DNA of 64,000 bases, taken from Juglans regia. Its lineage: Eukaryota; Streptophyta; Magnoliopsida; Fagales; Juglandaceae. The first letter of the stretch is position 1, and every line of letters starts with the position of its first letter. The stretch is from assembly GCF_001411555.2 (NCBI RefSeq), contig NC_049904.1, forward strand, positions 25,371,370 to 25,435,369, given 5' to 3'. This document shows positions 36,168-49,255 of the stretch, in pieces. The notes beneath the pieces were generated by a model, which saw nothing but the letters and a program-made list of their open reading frames with translations, did not search any database and was not told the DNA's origin. The translations under genes were made by a program, and so were the position numbers.

Positions 36168-37129
36168 TAAAGCTTAACCAATACTATCATTGAGGTGGGG
36201 TTTTATTTTCTCTGTTTAAGCAGGTTCATGATCGTGATTGATGAAGAATTAAAAATCGAATCTGGGTTTTTTAACTGCTGCGTGACCTGCGTCTAGGCAT
36301 ATATGGCAAGCAAAGTGGCGAGTCAGTTTGGCGAATCGGTAAACTCACAAACCCCATTTCCGAAACAAGTGTTTTACTTTTCGTTAACCGGGGGGGGGCT
36401 GCTCGTATTCGGTGGTTCAAACTTCAGTGATCACGTGGAGTTGAGACCGTTAGAGGTAGGTGGTCCGTGTCAATGGAGATAGGTAGGTAAATCCGTCTCA
36501 GGATATTCGTAATCCTTTTTGCTTTTTGCATGAGTTGGAAGTTCAACTTCCTGTTTTACTTTTTTTCTCTTCTTTTTTCTTTTTTTTAACAAATTAAACA
36601 AAAGGGATGAATACACTTTCCATTCAAATGATCAAAATTGAGGCATTACCCTCTTAAAACTATTAAAAATTGAAACTTTGTTGACAGTTAGAGTCGGTTT
36701 GGATAGAGGGTAATATTTTATTCAGAGATAAGTTGAGATGGATTGAGATGATTTGTAAATAGTAAAATAAAAATTAAATTATTTATTATATTTAGTGTGA
36801 GAATTTAGAAAAGTTATTTTAAGATTTGAAAAAATTGAATTGTTTGTTATATTTTGTATGGAAATTTGAGAAAATTATAATTATGATATGAGAAGAGTTC
36901 ATGTAGGTTTTGAATCCAAATATCTCCGTCTCATTTCATTTTATCTAATTTTAATTAATAATCTCAATACTATTCATAAACTATTTTACTATTTAAATAA
37001 ATTTTGTGCTATTATCACTTTTTTTTATAATATCTATATTATTTAAATAATAAAATTTAATTTATAATTTTTTTTATTTAAATTATATCATGTAAATATT
37101 TTATTACGTCATAAGCTGGCCAAGTTTTT
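36168..37129. other. Intergenic upstream of CBL, with one MITE
   Basis: Probable CBL promoter sequence up to about 36.5 kb. A family-A MITE spans about 36691-36921: CGGTTTGGATAGAGG left, GAATCCAAATATC right, with the shared GAATTGTTTGTTATATTTTGT motif. The remainder is A/T-rich with no coding signal. Confidence 0.4.
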
Positions 37130-40100
37130 TTAAGTATGAACATTCCAGCCAGTATGAACATTCCAGCCATAAACCATAAAAGACATCAAAAGTCAAACCT
37201 ATCAGTTAGAGAGCTCCTTGGCCAAACCAATTTTCAAACTAGGCAGAATTTGTTCAATCAGTCATTCCATCTCTTTTACCTCCACTGTGAAAGAAAGATG
37301 TCTACAGTAGTATTTTTTTTCTTTGAACTTCTTTTTAATTTTTTTTTTAGTTGGCTATGATATATACTTTAGTTAAGGGATGTGCACTCAACATAATTAT
37401 CATCAAACTCAAGCTAACTATGGGGATTTGGGTACGTTGTCTTTATGAAAATGTCTGGATAATAAGGAAAATAATTTGTACAGTTTTAGAGTATACAAGT
37501 TTTTTTAAAAAAAAAAATGGATAAATCTGAGATTTATATGAAAAAATTAATTTTTTAGTGATGGGCTATCGATTATTTTTAAGAAAAATGTGCGAGACTT
37601 GTATATTCTAAAACTATATCTAGTATTACTTGGATAATAATATTATTATAATATTATTTTTTAATATTATTATTATTTTGAGATTTGAAAAAGTTAAATT
37701 ATTTATTATATTTTATGTGAGAATTTAAAAAAATTGATAATCATGAGATGAGATGAGATGAATTGAGATGAATTTTCAATCCAAACCGAGACTTAGTCTA
37801 TTAGCCATCAACCATGAAGACATGTTTCAACAACAACCCAAGATTTTGTATAACCTCAATACCTATAAGCTAGAGCCCCTTGGCCAAACCAATTTTAAAA
37901 CTAGGGAGAATTTGCTTACTAGGGAGAATTTGTTTAAATCAGCCACTCCATCTCTTCTACCTCCACTTATGAAATAAAGATGTTTACAGTGATTTTTTTT
38001 TTTCTTTGAACTTCTTTTTAAATTTCTTGCATACGGGGATGTGCACTTAACATAATTGTTATCCAATTGAGGCTAATTACAGGAATTTGGATACGTTGTC
38101 TCTATGAAAGTGTCTGAATAATAAAAAAAAAATGATTTTTACAGTCTTAAAATGAACAAGTCTCATGTATTTCTTTAAAAAAAAAATGAAAAAATTTGGT
38201 TCCTACATAAACAAATCAAATTTTTAATAATGGGCCTCAATTTTTTTTTTAAATAAATATGAGAGACTTACATATTTTAAAATTGTATCTAATATTACTC
38301 GAACAGAGCGCTTGGAAATCGATCTATCAACCATCAACCATAAATACTTCAACAAGAAGCCAGAGATTTTGTGCAACCTCAACCCTATCAGGTAGGGCCC
38401 CTTGGCCAAACCAATTTTCAAAATAAGGCATAATTTCAATCAGTCAGTCCATCTCTTCTAACACCACTCATGAAAGAAAGATGTATACATCGGTATTTTT
38501 TTCTTTGAAATTATTTTCAGTTGGCTATGATATATACTTTAATTATGGAATGTGCACTCAACATAATTGTCATCGAATTTAGGTAACCTATGGGGATTTG
38601 GGTACGTCATCTCTGTGAAAAAGTCCGGATAATAAGAAAAATGATTTGTATAGTCTTAGATTAGAGTGTACAAATATTATGTACTTTCTTTGATCAAAGT
38701 GGATAATTTTAAGACCCACATGAAAACATTCAATTTTTAATGATGGGTCCTTAATTTTTTTAAAGAGAAATGCGCTAGACTTACACATCCTAAAATCGTA
38801 TATAGCATTACTCCGATAATAATATTTCTTAACATAGTGCTTGGAAATCAATTTAGTTTATTGGCCATCAACCATAAATACATACTTCAATAGGAACCCA
38901 AGATTTTGTAAAAACTCAAACCCAGAGCACTCTCGTTGGATTAACTAAAAGTTAAATCCATTGAGTATTTAGCTATTAGAGAGTAAAATATGCTCACAAT
39001 GAATTAGCTAAAATTCTAAATATTTGAAATGTAGCTACAGTGACTTTCAAAAGTTTTTTCAAATTTAAAAATTATTGTACATACATCAATACATATTTAT
39101 TTCTATCGCATATTTTATTACAATTGATATATTAATTTGAATTAGTGATATATTAATTTAATAAGAATATGATTATTAATTAATATATAATAAGTATAAT
39201 AGTAAAATATGATAAAATAAAATAAATTAATAATTAAAAAAATTAAATATTTTTGAAATTATTAGTTATTCATTACTATATAATGAATAAATGTATAATC
39301 TAATGTGAAGATTTGATGTGAATAATAAAAATCAAATTCATCTTATATTATTTTATTGTTATATAATGAAAAAATAAATATTTCCATGTGGAGATTTATG
39401 TGAATAGAATAGTCAAAAGTCAAATTTATCTTATATTTATTAAAAATGTCCTTTAATTTTAACTAATCCAATAAAAATGCTCTAAGCTAGAACAGGTTTC
39501 CAAGTTGTTCAATCCTTCATGCTTTTAGAGAATCTGATAAACTTGCAAGGTTTGCTTGTAATGTTCAAGATATTAATGTTTGGTGGGAAAGTTTTCCAAC
39601 ATGTATTCGGCAGCCAATTTGGGTTGACCAACAGTTGTAATGTTTTATTTCACTAATGAGAAGTTGATGTTTCATATGAGAAAAAATAATAATAATCAGC
39701 TAGAGCCCCTTGGCTATGAAAGAAAGATGTCTACAGTGGTATTTTTTTCCCCTTTGTAACTTGTTTTTAAATTTCTTTAGTTGGCTATGATATATACTTT
39801 ACAACAAGTTTAAAGAGTGAGATAAGAATTTTAGTTTTAGATAAAAATTTAAAATATTATTTTTTAATATTATTATTGTTTTGAAATTTGAAAAAGTTAA
39901 ATTGAGATTTGAAAAAGTTGAATTGTTTATTATATTTTATGTAGAAATTTAAAAAAGTTGTAATGATGAGATAAGATGAGATGAGAATTTTGTATCTCAT
40001 TCCACTTGCCAAACCAGGATATATGCACTCAACATAATTGTCTTCAAATTCAGGCAAACTTTGGAGATTCAGGTATTGTCGTCTCTGTAAAAAGGTTTGA

Positions 40101-40150
40101 ATAATAATATTTCTAAATGGAGCCTTGGAAATTGATTTACTTGTTTGTTT
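37130..40150. repeat. Degenerate tandem array, about four units
   Basis: A compound unit recurs. Its landmarks in order are: an ATCAACCATAAA-type head; CCTTGGCCAAACCAATTTT at about 37216, 37878 and 38400 (deleted form at about 39708); GAAAGAAAGATGT(C/A)TACA; TTGGCTATGATATATACTTT at about 37351, 38520 and 39780; GATGTGCACTCAACATAATT; then a foldback MITE and the next head. Unit spacing is roughly 660, 520 and 1300 bp, the last enlarged by inserted sequence including a LINE tail. No gene. Confidence 0.65.
39490..39690 (+). mobile_element. LINE 3' tail remnant (RNase H clade)
   Basis: A short frame encodes a tail typical of plant LINE RNase H domains: ESDKLARFACNVQDINVWW, then ESFPTCIRQPIWVDQQL and a stop. 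It is followed by an A-rich end at about 39681-39696 (GAAAAAATAATAATAAT). Only the last ~200 bp of the element remain, inserted in the fourth unit of the tandem array. Confidence 0.6.
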
Positions 40151-40529
40151 ACACAGATGGGATATATGAAAGTTGAATGTTGAGTAAAATATAGTTAGAA
40201 TATAATTTTTTAATATAATTTTTTTAAGGATTTGAAAAAGTTGAATTGTTTATTGTATTTTATGTAGGAGTTTGAAAAAATTGTAATGATTAAGTGAGAT
40301 GAGATGAAATGAAATAGTTTGTGAAAACAAATGAGACCATTCTTCTAGATAGCAGTGAAGCAGTGATATGGAGCTTCTGATAGATAGCTTAACAATAACT
40401 TTCTATGAACACAAATGATGCAAACGGCTTATACACTTCTAAAAAGAACAGCATTTTTAGTAACATAACAAAAGGCCAATTACACTATTACAGTAAAAGT
40501 TGAAGGAGAAACAAGATGATTTTCATTTA

Positions 40530-43500
40530 CTATCTGTCTCTGACTTTGTCCTGGCTATGGTCTGATCTGCTTCCCTTTGATACAATCTTCTTAGGCTCCA
40601 GTTTTCTCCGGGATATTCCTTCTTCTCTTATTTCCTTCTTCTTCACTGACTCCACTTCCTCAATTTCAGAAATGGCCAACTTTCTTTCCAATGCTAGTGG
40701 CAACTTACCATCTGATCTCTTCATTTTTTGTTGATCCCTTTCACTGGTTCTGGCAATGGTGGTTCTTCCAGGGCCCTCCCTTCGACTAAGTTTTTCATCT
40801 GGATCTCCTTTTAGCTTACCCTCATCGTTTCCTGTAGTTAGTACCTGCGTTCCTCTACGAATCAGCTCCGGGAGAAGTAGCTTGTGATTGGTTTCCTTGG
40901 AACCCCTCTCTTGCTCAAAAAAGAGGACTTGCACCACAGTTCTTAATGGTAGCCGTTCGTTTTTGACAGCATGGGCACGTACTTCTGGAGATAGCTTTTG
41001 GCAGTCTAGACTTCGGCAGAGGCGCTTTCTGTCTGCTTTACTCAGATCAGGGTGCTCCTGTAAATACATTGAAACACATTGAGGATGTGCTAGACATCAT
41101 TAATCAAGAATCATATTGCCTTGCATCTCATGGCATTAGGACTTAAAATAATTTGGAAGTTCATGGCAAGTTTGTTCTCATCAATCCTTCACTTAGCCTG
41201 TGTTTTGAATCCATACCTTTAGATAAATGTTGATTGCCTTGTAAAGGTCATCGTGTTCTGGCCTCGCAATATCAGGTAGTGCTTCAGCAAGTGATACTAT
41301 TTTTGAAACCGGCATGTTGACATCCTTTACAACCACTTGAATATAAGAATCAATGAGCTTCCCAACCTTCCTGATGGAGCCCAAAAAATGTCTATTTTCT
41401 GCAGCTGTAGGGGGCTGTCTTCTCCATAGCACCACTAAGCTTTCTAACACTGCCACAACTAAGTCAACATCATAAGAGTGCCCCTCAGAGGTTGAGTGCA
41501 AGGGAAAGAGCAAGTCACTCATTGTTGCCTCCTCAAATTGCAGACTGCATCTCCTTATGAGCTCTGATTTTGTCACTGGTGAGGCTCCAATATAATATGC
41601 TATGCTAAGAAGCCTTAGCAAAAAGCCAACTGAAACTGATCCTCGGTCTCCGGGAATCAAGCTCACTATAGTTCCAAGAACTAGCCAATTTTTCTCCTTG
41701 AGTCCTTCAGTTTGAGGCACTAAACCTTCTAGAGGACTCTTCTTTGTTGTGTCTGGTAACCAGCGACAGGCATAGACATGCAAGGCTTCACCAATAAGCT
41801 GTGGTGGCATTATACATGTTGCTTTGATGGCAGTGATGATACAGCGGAACATGTCTATGTCAAGGTCGGAGATATCCTCTGTCCACCAGTCCCTCGGAAC
41901 AGAATGTCGGCTTTTCTTGGTGTAACCGGGCCTAGTGTAAGTGTAGGACCATGCAACCTGCAAAGAGATTTTAAGAAATCTAAAGAAGAACAAAATCTTA
42001 ACTTCCATCATCTTAGAATGGGGAAGAAAAGAAGTAAAACTGTTCACCTTTGATGGGGGTGTGAGGACTTTCTCAACGATGGAATCGATGCATTTTCTGG
42101 TGATTCCATAGGTCTCAGACCACTCAGGTAAATTGGATGTGCTTTGGAGTGTAACAATAGAGTCCTTCCAACCTTCCAAAATGCATGAAGTGAAGAAAGC
42201 CTCAAGTTTGAGAACCAAGTTCCCCTTCTCTACAGATTCATTCATTCTAAGAAATTTAGCAGCACAGAATGCTGGTACAAAGTTGCGAGCACTGACATTA
42301 ATGGTAATCCCATAGCAAAACTTAGCACACAGTTCAAAAGCCTCTTCCCCTCCAGGAAGATCATGAAGCTCAACTGTAACGTTGTTGGAATCGCCAGCCT
42401 CTGAGCAAAGCCGTTGTAAGAGTCCACACTTTGGAAGCAGTGGAAACTGCAGGTAAGACCAACACAATTAACAAGAATCTAAGCAACAGTGACTAAAAAA
42501 GAAGCGAAACAGCATTAGCACAATCAACAACAGTCCTCTTCAGGGAACCCATAAGAACCTGAAGATCCTGAAACGTCATCTTCAACTTCAACTTCAAACT
42601 CAAACTCATGACATTCTTGTACAGTCATTCCATCATAGGTAGCCGGGCTCAAGTCCCACACTTTCTGTTGGAATTGATTCCAATACCATTTAACGATTCA
42701 AGAAAAAAGTTCAAACCACCTTTTGAGCCTATGCTTTAAAAAGTACTAGTCGATGTTACAATTTGAGTCCATTAAGTGTTAATAATATTAAATCCACCTC
42801 TTTCCATCAGGTTAAACTTTCGAAACAAGTATTGATTTCATATGGTATCAAAGTAGAGATCTTGAACTCAAACCTTGACTCTATACTCTATCACATTTAA
42901 TTAAATATTTCACGTGTTGGACCACCCACAAGTAAATGTTAAAAATATAATATAAATAATTAAATCTATCTATTTCTTGAAGTTTTGAGCGGTGATTTTA
43001 TATTAAGATCAATATAAAATGCCAGAACTTCTCCCTTCCAACTTCAAAACATCCCGAAATATCATCAAGCACTTTCCTATATATATATATATATATTCAT
43101 TTTTCACTTTCGGTTCATGATCGCCTGATCAGATACTAATTGACTTGCTGCATCGTGCATGTCATGTGCATAGCATGTAAAATGTAATCTCTACTTTTTC
43201 AATCTGAATCTTGGAAAGCACTTGAGTTTGAATGGGAAACATGCAGGAGGGAATACATGGAAAAAAAAAAAAATCATTTCATCACTGTAAGAACAGAAAT
43301 ACAAATTAAACTATCATTATATTTTTCACTGAAAGAGACTTGATCAAGCTGGATTTCTTATTGTTCATACCTTATGGAGGAGATAGCTGGTATCATTAAT
43401 TTGAATCACAATATCGCCACGTAAATCAGAGATCAGGGTCCTGCATGCATTAGGGAAACAAATTCTCTGATCAGTTTCATCCTTCAAAAATGAAACACAT

Positions 43501-43643
43501 TCCTGAACACAGCAGCTTCGTTATCAATTTCAGCATACAAATAATATTTTAAGTTGATATATAATAGATGACGATGATCCAAACCTGGTTGCTTCTTCGG
43601 TGTAAAAGGTATCTGGCCTTATGCCAAGTTTCATAAACTTCAT
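40530..43643 (-). CDS. NPH3/RPT2-family BTB/POZ protein (At5g47800-like)
   Basis: Plant-specific NPH3/RPT2-like protein, thought to act as a CUL3 substrate adaptor at membranes in light and auxin-transport responses. Exons: 43585-43643, 43371-43440, 42048-42446, 41217-41957, 40530-41057. All are GT-AG and in phase, giving 598 aa. The BTB domain covers about residues 26-130 (DIVIQINDTSYLLHKFPLL; LPGGEEAFELCAKFCYG). The NPH3 domain runs from about 205 (DWWTEDISDLDIDMFRC) to beyond 440, including SLDCQKLSPEVRAHAVKNER and LPLRTVVQVLFFEQE. The C-terminal ~100 residues are Lys/Glu/Arg-rich and likely disordered or coiled. The closest remembered protein is Arabidopsis At5g47800. Intron 41958-42047 is 90 bp, divisible by three and stop-free in frame, so retention would add 30 residues. 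Confidence 0.93.
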
Positions 43644-46287
43644 TTTATGAAGGTGTGTTTTCTTTCTTATGAAAAGATCTCGTTCAGTCCTTCCTGCTCA
43701 TATATATCACGAATTTGGAATGTGTGCCCTTTCCTGATGCATGATTTCAATTGAAAGCCAGGCCAGAGTCAAAAAATACAGATGATCATGTTGTCATATT
43801 TAATGATGGAGAAACGAGTGTCAGAATGAAGAAGATCAAAACAAAGAAAGAAAGAAGCAAGAACACTTGGCATGCAATTAATGGATGCATGAAAATAAGT
43901 GGACACGTGATTCACAAAATTCATCAGAGCAGTGATATCATCATATCTGGGAATTAAATCTTTTGGAAAGAAACTCACTTCAGATCATAATGACTCCAAG
44001 GTCAGATTTCATTGCAGTTGAGATTAGAAAGAAAATTGTTTGAAAGGCTTGTAAAATTAAAACTAAAATCCAATTGGAAAAGAGCTGGTAATTATCCAGT
44101 TTTGAGTCTTGACAAAACTGTGATCCAAAACATACCTGCAAAATTCACTAAAAAAAAATAATATTTATAACGGATTATTTAAGACGAAAATGACTATTTA
44201 TAATGAAAATAGACTCATTTTAATAAAAAATAATTATTTTTATAAGAAATAATTAGTTACAAATAAAAAATTTTCTTATAATGAAAACTCTGACACATAT
44301 TCGAATAAACTTATAATTGCCCGATCGCGGCATGCATACATGTAAATTCGGAAAAATAAAATAAAAATGTAAAAAAAAAAAGGAAAAGAAAATTGATTGG
44401 AAGTAATTAAAAGAGAAAAATAGTAGAGTCGATCATGATGAAAGACAAGGTTTTGAAGCTCATGAAAGGGTGCTGATAAAGGGTATAAATTCCAATCTTG
44501 ATAAGCACCTCGATCGGCATAATTAAAATCAAGAATTTGAAACTCAACTTGCTTGTACAATGCGGCTATCTCTAAGGCCACCCTTTATCAATTAGTATTA
44601 ATCATTGTGCAACTTGTGCATTAATGCTTTGAACTTGTACGTCGTCCGAGATCATTTTTATCTAGCATTGCTTATAGACATGACAGATTTTTACTATTTT
44701 AATACAGAAAAAAAAAAATTATGGTGGGGTTACGTGGAACTTTGAGTCAAGATAAGTCTATGATCTACTCTATATGATATGATTTGATGTAACTCTAAAA
44801 ATCCATTTTGGCTGATGGCCATTATTAATACTACTTTTCAGAGATCTATATAATATGCTCTCTCAAGTACTCTTAGAGAAATGATGATCATAGGGGTGCA
44901 ACCAATTTTTCTTTTTTCAACTTTTAACAGTACCTCCAACTACATGAATCATGATTATCATCAAAACAGTATGAAACTATATATAATATTCATAGATGGT
45001 TTCTGGGCAAGTACGCCCCTGCTTTTAAGTTTCTTGGAAAAGAGAGTAAAAAAACAAGTAATTTTCCTACTACCCAATCAACAGAAGATAGAAAATTGAA
45101 AAAGCAAAAAGGAAAATTAAAAGAAGAATCTTCTCATGTTGTTCTATAGTTCTTCCAAGGGGGGGTTATAATGGGATGTTGGTCCAGCTGCATTTATCAC
45201 CACTTCTTTGTAAAAATCTAACCTAGTGTTAATACTGGTCTCTACTTTTGCAGACAAATCGTGGCAAAAGAAAGGAGCACCTACAGTGCTAACGTGGCAC
45301 ACACCCAATACTTCTTTATCAGATAATTGGAAAGATCAGCCATTGAGATTTTTATTCCAAGCACGAAAGTATAGCTAGCTAGCTAGCGCGCGGCAGCCTC
45401 GAAAGGCTGATTATCTCAGTATATTATATGAAGAACATGAAAACTCAGGTAAAAGTAATATTGCTTCTGGAAAGACAAGCTCGACGATCTCTGCATGCAT
45501 ACATAATCAAAGTTGGATGATTGGATGCCACTCGCTATGGTCTTTATAGCCTAATTAAAGAACCTACTTCAAGCTCCCCCCCTCCAAAAGAAAGATCCAG
45601 TAGTGCTTTAAATTTATTTTTGTCTATATTCTTTTGGAATTTTTATCTGCTGCTTATTTTATCTGGCTAGCAAAGGGTAGAAGAATCTTTCATGATCTGT
45701 ATAACAGAACGAAAAAGAACCTTGAGCTTTTGGTTTGTTGTGGTGTAGGATTCAATAATAAGACCTAGTAAGAACTAGAGAGTTATCCGGCCAGCAGTGG
45801 GCCTGATTGTTCAACTGATACTGGAAATTAATACTTTGACAATTGATAAACTGAAGAAGAGAAGGGAGGAGGGGACAGATGGGAAGAGAGACGTACCACA
45901 AATATCTGATCGATGTTCGTGTACTTTGATGCCAAGAAAGCATTAATGTTTAATTTACAATTGAGAAGGCTGTAAATTTAGCCTGGCCTTTGAACTCCAA
46001 CGTCCATGAAAGCACCAAGTTGAGAAAGCGAGCAGGTGAAGCTGCGAAAAGCACTACTATATGGGGGTTTAAAGTCATGAGAAACATATATACATACATA
46101 AGCATCAGCCGACATGAGCATGAGATGCATTCATTCGGACGTCGAATTGGTTTCATGCATATGATATTATGATCCTTGGAGAGAGAGAGAGAGGCCAATG
46201 GGTTTCTGTAAAATCAGCCAGTGAGGCACGCCAAACAGATAAAAACGAGGCCCCCCAGTGTGCCACCAAGAGTACTATTGGAAAGGA

Positions 46288-46324
<37 letters not shown>

Positions 46325-47049
46325 TGGTTGGTATTAGTCAACGTGGTAATGTATCAAAAGCATATTATGATAAGCCGCTTGAACCGAATAGAAATGGAAT
46401 AGAAAAGGGAAGCAGCTGTCTCTTCTCTTTTTTCTCCCCGGCCCCCAAGAGCTTGAGAAATCTGTGCTCCGCGGTTGAATTCACAAAAAAGCATGCATGG
46501 TGCTCTTATGGTGGGGTCCAAGATTGACCTCTCCTGTTCATCCTCTCATCATGCTTCCCCCCACTATCTTCTCCGATATTCTTCCCCGATCCATAGGTCT
46601 CCTTGATCTGCATGTCGGCCACGTGTCTTGTCCTGTACCGTCTGCGACATCATCCTGATGGGATTTCTCTGGCTTTCTGTGTTTGTTGTTTTGGAGGCCC
46701 AACACAGGCAACTACTTCTTCTTCCCTGCCCATCACCGCGTTCTGTCAACTTCCATGCGTGTATGTTTCTTTGTGTTCGTGTGCTATATATATATTATCA
46801 CGTGCACGAATCTTCTCTCATTGATTTTAGTTTTTCCTAAGAGATTGTGTTTGGATGTCCCACACGATTTCTATGTAAATTACGGGGAGAAGAAGCTAAG
46901 CCCACCAATCCCTTCAATCCCATCCAATTCGAAGGAGACGCGCCAGCTAACTGTTGAGACAACTTTGTTGATGTATCCTACTTATGCTCAAAGTGGCTGT
47001 ACTAACTTAAAGCATTGAGATTATGCAATGTATCTAAGTTGAAATAAAG
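43644..47049. other. NPH3-like gene upstream region, no gene seen
   Basis: Contains GA microsatellites at about 46179-46192 and 46285-46320 and a CTAGCTAGCTAG tract at 45372-45386. Open frames at 44276-44581 (minus) and 46560-47018 (plus) have no recognisable domain and do not join into a spliced model I can defend. The first kilobase holds the promoter of the NPH3-like gene by position. Confidence 0.4.
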
Positions 47050-47215
47050 GAGAATTGCTACAAACATAAAAGTATTGTTAGGTAAAAATAAATCTATAAA
47101 CTGATATAATTTTATGTGGTCGGTTAGATCTATTTTATAATAAAAATGATTTTATAATCTAACGTATCACATAAAGTTACGTCAGTTTGTATGTTTATTT
47201 TTATGTAATTTCTTT
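47050..47215. repeat. Foldback MITE, family C
   Basis: Long inverted repeat: the left arm from GTAAAAATAAATCTATAAACTG (47082) pairs with the right arm ending CAGTTTGTATGTTTATTTTTA (about 47182-47203). The centre is near TTTATAATAAAAATGATTTTATAA. A similar but more diverged copy is at about 62360-62515 and part of one at about 47950-48010. Confidence 0.6.
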
Positions 47216-47274
47216 GTGGCTAAATTATTTCTCAAAATAAATATACTATGTTGATCAGTTGCTGAGGATGATCA

Positions 47275-47314
<40 letters not shown>

Positions 47315-48319
47315 GTCATGGATTGGAATCATTTGGGGTCCTTAGACTTCGGGTCTCTATTCTTTCGTAACACTAATGTGCTAAAATCATTACAAGAAAA
47401 ATAGATTTTTGTGATCAATTTATTGCAACTAAAAGATTATTTGTAACTAATTTTAGTTATAAATAATTATTTCGCTGGAATTAACTGGTCGTAAATAAAT
47501 AATTTTCTTGAATGTAAAAGATAATTTAACTTTGAAGAAGTTGGCCGGTTGTACATATTTGAGGTGTTTTTGTATTGTTTTGGGCTTTGCTCATTCTGTG
47601 ATCTGTAGCATTAGGGTATTTATTGATACCATCTATCGTACGATCGAGGGAGCAGCTCCCACCATATATATAATGTGAGCTAGCTTTGATATGAAATTCT
47701 TTGTTTTTTAAAAAAATTAAAATTAAAATATCGGTTTGGATACAGAGGTGAGATGAAACCATTCACCTTATCTCATCTAATTTTAACTAATAATTTCACT
47801 ACTATTTATAAATCATCTCAACTCATCTATTCTCATCTCACTATCCAAACGGATCGAGTTGAATCTTTCTTAGTAACTAGTACTCTTTGGATTAACGCAA
47901 AAACTAGTGATTATTTACATATTGGTTGAAATTATCTATTATTTTTTTAGAACTGTTACAGTCATAAAAAAATTACATAAAAATAATCCTACAAATTGAT
48001 ATGGTTTCATCTAATCTGTTAATATTTTTTTGAGACCCACCCATATTGCTAAAATTTCATATTTTTTAAGTTTGATTGTTAACCAACTAACTATAACAGC
48101 AATACTAAGAACAGGATAATCGTCAGGTCTGATGTCATTAACATATATAGATCACTCCTAAGTTTCTATAACTGACTGTATATAGAACTGTGCATGTGGT
48201 CACTAAAGCCACCCTTCAACTCGGAAAAGCCTGCATGCAACCATGCATGTGGCCAGCCTTTATAAGAAAGTCTTCCAGCACCAACTAATCATATAAGTCA
48301 TGACTGCATCCTAACTTCT

Positions 48320-48387
<68 letters not shown>

Positions 48388-49242
48388 ATGTATGTTATAT
48401 GTATGTATGAGCATGCGTGACATCCGAGTAACAAAGCAATATCAAGTACTTATATTCCAATGCCCAGGTCAGGCAATAAGTGAAGGTTGGAAATTACCCA
48501 ATTAAATTAATGGCTGTACTGAATGATCTCCACTTCTGCATCATAATCATGTGCCTGTCCCAGAAATTCCAAAATAGCTTGACTTCTTGCTTATAATTTG
48601 AGTTTGACAGACATGAGTTGTAGTTTAGCACCCCCATTTTGCAGCCTCTTCCTAACATGATAATTACTTAAGTAAAGAAAACCTTGATTATATGAGCATG
48701 ATTAGGTATAAGCGGTTTGGCGCACCAAACCGCATACCAACACTAACATAATTTTTTTTATTAAAAAGAAGAATAAAAGAAAGAAAATTTTGAAAGAAAA
48801 AGAATATCTTCTATCTCACGAAAATTATTTTCGTCTCAATTTGTATCGTTTCATTAAATAGATGCATTACATGTTAGCATCAATATGTAGTTTGGTATGC
48901 GAATTCACTTACAAGAAGATTTTTCCTGATTTATATTTGTAAGCATTACTTATGGTATGTATACCTCCAAATCTCGGCCTGTCTTGTGATCTCTTTGGCT
49001 TTTGAATCATGCCCTTTTGGGATTTTATCTTTTTATTTTTTAAATACATATATAGAATTATCACTCGCCCAATAGATATATACGTGATGAGTTTCATTAT
49101 AATATATAATCATAGAAACAATTATTTGAATTTTTTTACTAATTTAAGTTAAAAAAAAAAAAAACCGTTGCTTCTTCTTCATATATAGACAGGAATGCTG
49201 ATCAACATCACGACCTTTAGTATTCCATATATGACTTAATTT
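47216..49242. other. Intergenic with microsatellites and small MITEs
   Basis: (TA)n tracts at about 47277-47311 and 48323-48373, the latter passing into (TG)n and GTAT repeats to about 48410. A family-A foldback of about 125 bp lies at 47732-47856: GGTTTGGATACAGAGGTGAGATG left, CTCATCTCACTATCCAAAC right. Another MITE-like stretch starts with the palindrome GCGGTTTGGCGCACCAAACCGC-type arms (48712-48720 and 48725-48733) and ends near 48905. No gene. Confidence 0.5.
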
Positions 49243-49255
49243 TTATGTTCATACA

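Noticed and set aside
41193..42467. A single 424-codon frame for the middle of the NPH3-like gene
   Set aside because: It reads through the 90-bp intron 41958-42047 and into introns at both ends; the spliced five-exon model fits the family better.
44276..44581. 101-codon minus-strand frame upstream of the NPH3-like gene
   Set aside because: Ends in low-complexity Phe-rich sequence, has no recognisable domain and no partner exons.
46560..47018. Several overlapping plus-strand frames near GA repeats
   Set aside because: Frames conflict with each other and none resembles a protein family; probably non-coding.
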